Under the pieces are notes generated by a model that saw nothing but the letters and a program-made list of their open reading frames with translations, was not told the origin of the DNA and made no database searches. Made by a program: the position numbers and the translations under genes. Positions 6,145-8,071 of a stretch of DNA of 8,071 bases are shown one piece after another. Source of the DNA: Phycisphaeraceae bacterium (GTDB lineage Bacteria > Planctomycetota > Phycisphaerae > Phycisphaerales > UBA1924); NCBI GenBank assembly GCA_009827215.1, contig WUAJ01000106.1, positions 1 to 8,071 on the forward strand. The letters run 5' to 3'. Position 1 is the first letter of the stretch, and the number at the start of each line of letters is the position of its first letter.

Positions 6145-7665
6145 ATGATTGCCCACATCCTCCCCATCGCACGAAACTCGTTGATTGAGAGCCTCCGACA
6201 GCCGGTGCTCGTCATCATGATGCTCATCGCGGCGTTCCTACAGGTCCTCAACACCTGGATCATCGGATTCACGATGGGCCGCGCCTCGGTCCCCGGCGAG
6301 GTCACCGGCGACAACAAGCTTCTTTACGATGTTTCGATGTCCACAGTCTTCGTGCTCGGGATCGTGCTCGCGGCTTTCATCGCGACCGCCGCGATCTCTC
6401 GCGAGATCGAGAACAAGACCATCCTGACTGTGGTCTCTAAACCAATCAGTAGACCGAGCGTGATCATCGGAAAATACCTCGGGATCGCTGGCGCGATGAC
6501 CATCGCGATTGGGATCATGGTCGCGATGCTGCTGCTCGCGGTGCGTCACGGCGTGCAAACCACCGCTGCGGATGAACCCGACTTTGTGGTGATCACCTTC
6601 GGGCTCACGGCGCTTTTCGGATCGATCCTGATCGCCGCGATCGGGAACTTTATCTACGGCTGGTCGTTCGGACAGACCGCGACGCTGCTCATGCTTCCGC
6701 TCATGTGGATTGCATATGTGGGGATGCTGCTGCTCAATGATGAATGGGAGTTCCAACCGATCGGGACGGATTTCACACCACAAATCGTGATGTCGTGTGT
6801 GGCGCTCGGACTGGCGCTCTTGGTGATTTCCGCCGTCGCGACCGCAGTTTCAACGCGTGTCGGACAGGTGCTCACGATCGTCATCTGCGCCTTTGTATTC
6901 CTGCTCGGATTGATGTCCAACCACTTCATCGGTCGGCATGTGTACTCCAACGAACGCGTCGCTGAGATCGCGACCACACGCTCTCCTTCCAAACTCGACG
7001 CGTACGACTTCCGCCGCAACGAGGTCTGGGAGCTCGCCGCACAGCGCAACGGGATCGATGTGCTCGAGTTTGAATCGCTCGGATACGACCCACGCAACTT
7101 CGTCAGCATCCGCGAGGTGATGGCGATGGGTGAAGTCGACGATCCGCAGTGGCGCGAGATCATGCTGCGTGAGCCGGGATCGATGCTGATTATCGATCTA
7201 TTGGGTCCCCCCACTGAGCAGCTTGAGCCGGGAGATTCGTTCTACTACGGCTCATCCCCCAACGGTGTTGGACTGGTCACCCCACCATTCAATCCATTCG
7301 ATCCTGAAGACGAGCTTGTCGAGAACACACGCGATGAGCCTGGACTGATGATCGTGGAGATCGATCCCAACTCGCTCGGCCAATCCATGCTCGTCATGCA
7401 GATCGGACGCGAGGTTGTCCCTGTGTCGCGTCCCCCACTCCCGAAGGACTCTGTGTTCCTGACACCAACCAAGACCAACATGGCGCCGCTGGTCGCGTGG
7501 TCCGTCATCCCGAACATGCAATCGTTCTGGCTCATCGACGCGATCAATAAGAACCAGCCCGTCCCGATGTCGCACCTCGTGCTCGTCGCGATCTACAGCG
7601 GATTCCAGATTATCGTCTTCCTCGGTCTTGCCGTAGTGCTGTTCCAAGGTCGGGATGTAGGCTGA
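6145..7665 (+). CDS. ABC-2 type transporter permease (about 506 aa)
   Basis: This is the membrane-spanning subunit of an ABC exporter, working with a cytoplasmic ATPase. The N-terminus HILPIARNSLIESLRQP leading into a first helix is typical of ABC-2 permeases. So is the cytoplasmic coupling motif REIENKTILTVVSKPISR (residues 86-103), followed by IIGKYLG. Hydrophobic segments lie near 20-43, 63-84, 111-133, 146-170, 178-197, 215-237 and 239-257, with a last one at 476-500. Between the last two is a polar domain of about 215 residues, probably extracytoplasmic, containing an acidic low-complexity stretch (NPFDPEDELVENTRDEPG). The ATG at 6145 is chosen because family-like sequence begins there. 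The in-frame ATG at 6091 would add 18 polar residues, and neither has a strong Shine-Dalgarno. It is transcribed divergently from the SPFH operon. No ATPase follows it, so its partner may be the ATPase at 1-1171 or a distant one. The substrate is unknown. Confidence 0.87.
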   Translation: MIAHILPIARNSLIESLRQPVLVIMMLIAAFLQVLNTWIIGFTMGRASVPGEVTGDNKLLYDVSMSTVFVLGIVLAAFIATAAISREIENKTILTVVSKPISRPSVIIGKYLGIAGAMTIAIGIMVAMLLLAVRHGVQTTAADEPDFVVITFGLTALFGSILIAAIGNFIYGWSFGQTATLLMLPLMWIAYVGMLLLNDEWEFQPIGTDFTPQIVMSCVALGLALLVISAVATAVSTRVGQVLTIVICAFVFLLGLMSNHFIGRHVYSNERVAEIATTRSPSKLDAYDFRRNEVWELAAQRNGIDVLEFESLGYDPRNFVSIREVMAMGEVDDPQWREIMLREPGSMLIIDLLGPPTEQLEPGDSFYYGSSPNGVGLVTPPFNPFDPEDELVENTRDEPGLMIVEIDPNSLGQSMLVMQIGREVVPVSRPPLPKDSVFLTPTKTNMAPLVAWSVIPNMQSFWLIDAINKNQPVPMSHLVLVAIYSGFQIIVFLGLAVVLFQGRDVG

Positions 7666-7672
7666 ATCCAGT

Positions 7673-8071
7673 TTATTGATCTGCAATCGCGCGAGCATAT
7701 GATTTGACCGTCTTCTCGCTTGCCCCGTCCCAAGTCAGTCCACGTAGCTCAAATCGCCCGTGCTCCGTCAGCGTCTTGCTCAGCGGCGGGTACTTGAGCA
7801 CCGCGACGATTTTGTTGGCCATCTCGTCGATGTCCCAGAAGTCCACTTTGAGCGCGTGCGTCAGAACCTCCGCGACTCCTGATTGATTCGAAACAATCAC
7901 CGGCGTGTCGTTGCGCATCGCTTCAAGCGGCGCGATGCCGAAGGGCTCGGACACTGATGGCATGACATAGCAATCCGCCATCGCGTAGACCTTATCGACA
8001 TCGCGTCCACGCAGGAATCCTGTAAACAGAACCTTGTGTCCGATCCCATGAGCCGCCGCGTCCTCGATAGC
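7673..8071 (-). CDS. Glycosyltransferase family 4 (GT-B fold), C-terminal part; 5' end off the right edge
   Basis: The frame is open from the window edge to the TAA at 7675-7673, giving 132 residues of C-terminal sequence. It shows the donor-sugar half of a GT-B glycosyltransferase: KVLFTGFLRGRDV, then YAMADCYVMPSVSEPFGI. The EX7E motif (Glu-PFGIAPL-Glu) is intact and is followed by AMRNDTPVIVSNQSGVAEVL. In GT4 enzymes these residues bind the nucleotide-sugar donor. The end (ALKVDFWDIDEMANKI, then a tail with LTWDGASEKTVKSYA) resembles glycosyltransferases often found next to GH57-type glucan enzymes, which would suggest glycogen or alpha-glucan metabolism. That is from memory of the family and tentative. 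The internal ATG near 7981 is not the start, because family motifs continue upstream of it. The gene is convergent with the permease with only 7 bases between stops, so it belongs to a different transcription unit. Confidence 0.88.
   Translation of the reverse strand, partial: AIEDAAAHGIGHKVLFTGFLRGRDVDKVYAMADCYVMPSVSEPFGIAPLEAMRNDTPVIVSNQSGVAEVLTHALKVDFWDIDEMANKIVAVLKYPPLSKTLTEHGRFELRGLTWDGASEKTVKSYARAIADQ

Noticed and set aside
5777..6148. Plus-strand open frames spanning the divergent intergenic region, up to 123 aa
   Set aside because: They overlap the start of the 747-aa gene antisense, lack a ribosome binding site and show no protein-like pattern.
6238..7214. Minus-strand open frames of 181 and 186 aa opposite the permease
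   Set aside because: The permease frame has helices and the ABC-2 coupling motif. The antisense frames are rich in Asp/Arg/His or Ser and match nothing recognisable.
7666..7672. Possible bidirectional terminator between the permease and the glycosyltransferase
   Set aside because: The gap is only 7 bases, and no GC-rich stem with a T-run was found on either strand next to it. Any terminator must lie within coding sequence or be factor-dependent.
1..8071. FtsH or another protease partner of HflK/HflC
   Set aside because: No AAA+ protease or HExxH zinc-protease domain was found in any real gene in the window. The only P-loop protein is the ABC ATPase.

Overview
The window looks like a chromosomal segment from a GC-rich, Gram-negative-type bacterium. 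GC is near 58-60% by eye, genes are densely packed, and SPFH proteins carry extracytoplasmic domains. The long HflK-like protein with an N-terminal polytopic module, together with the overall gene style, suggests Planctomycetota, possibly Phycisphaerae. That assignment is an inference from recognised protein style, not from a marker gene. No rRNA, tRNA, CRISPR array, insertion sequence or prophage gene was seen.

Region 1 (5908 down to 1, minus strand) is a compact four-gene operon. It reads, in order, a 747-aa HflK-type SPFH protein with six extra N-terminal membrane segments, a 328-aa HflC-type protein, a 480-aa second HflK-type protein, and an ABC-2 type transporter ATPase that runs off the left edge. 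The gaps are 58, 3 and 2 bases. The last three genes each have a clear Shine-Dalgarno sequence, and the last two overlap the end of the preceding gene, so translational coupling is likely. HflK/HflC normally form a two-subunit periplasmic-side cage around the membrane protease FtsH. Here there are three SPFH subunits in a K-C-K arrangement, no FtsH in view, and an ABC ATPase locked into the same transcription unit.

Region 2 (about 5909-6144) is the divergent intergenic region between the operon and a plus-strand gene. It holds a short perfect inverted repeat, but I could not identify a convincing sigma-70 type promoter in it.

Region 3 (6145 or 6091 to 7665, plus strand) is an ABC-2 type permease with a large extracytoplasmic domain and no ATPase beside it on its own strand. 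The nearest ATPase is at the far end of the divergent operon.

Region 4 (8071 down to 7673, minus strand) is the C-terminal part of a GT-B family 4 glycosyltransferase, convergent with the permease and only 7 bases away. It appears to be the edge of a separate carbohydrate-metabolism locus.

The most interesting element is the K-C-K SPFH trio coupled to an ABC-2 ATPase, flanked by a divergent ABC-2 permease. One reading is a large membrane scaffold that organises or quality-controls an exporter. A second feature is a roughly fourfold excess of the tetranucleotide GATC across the window.
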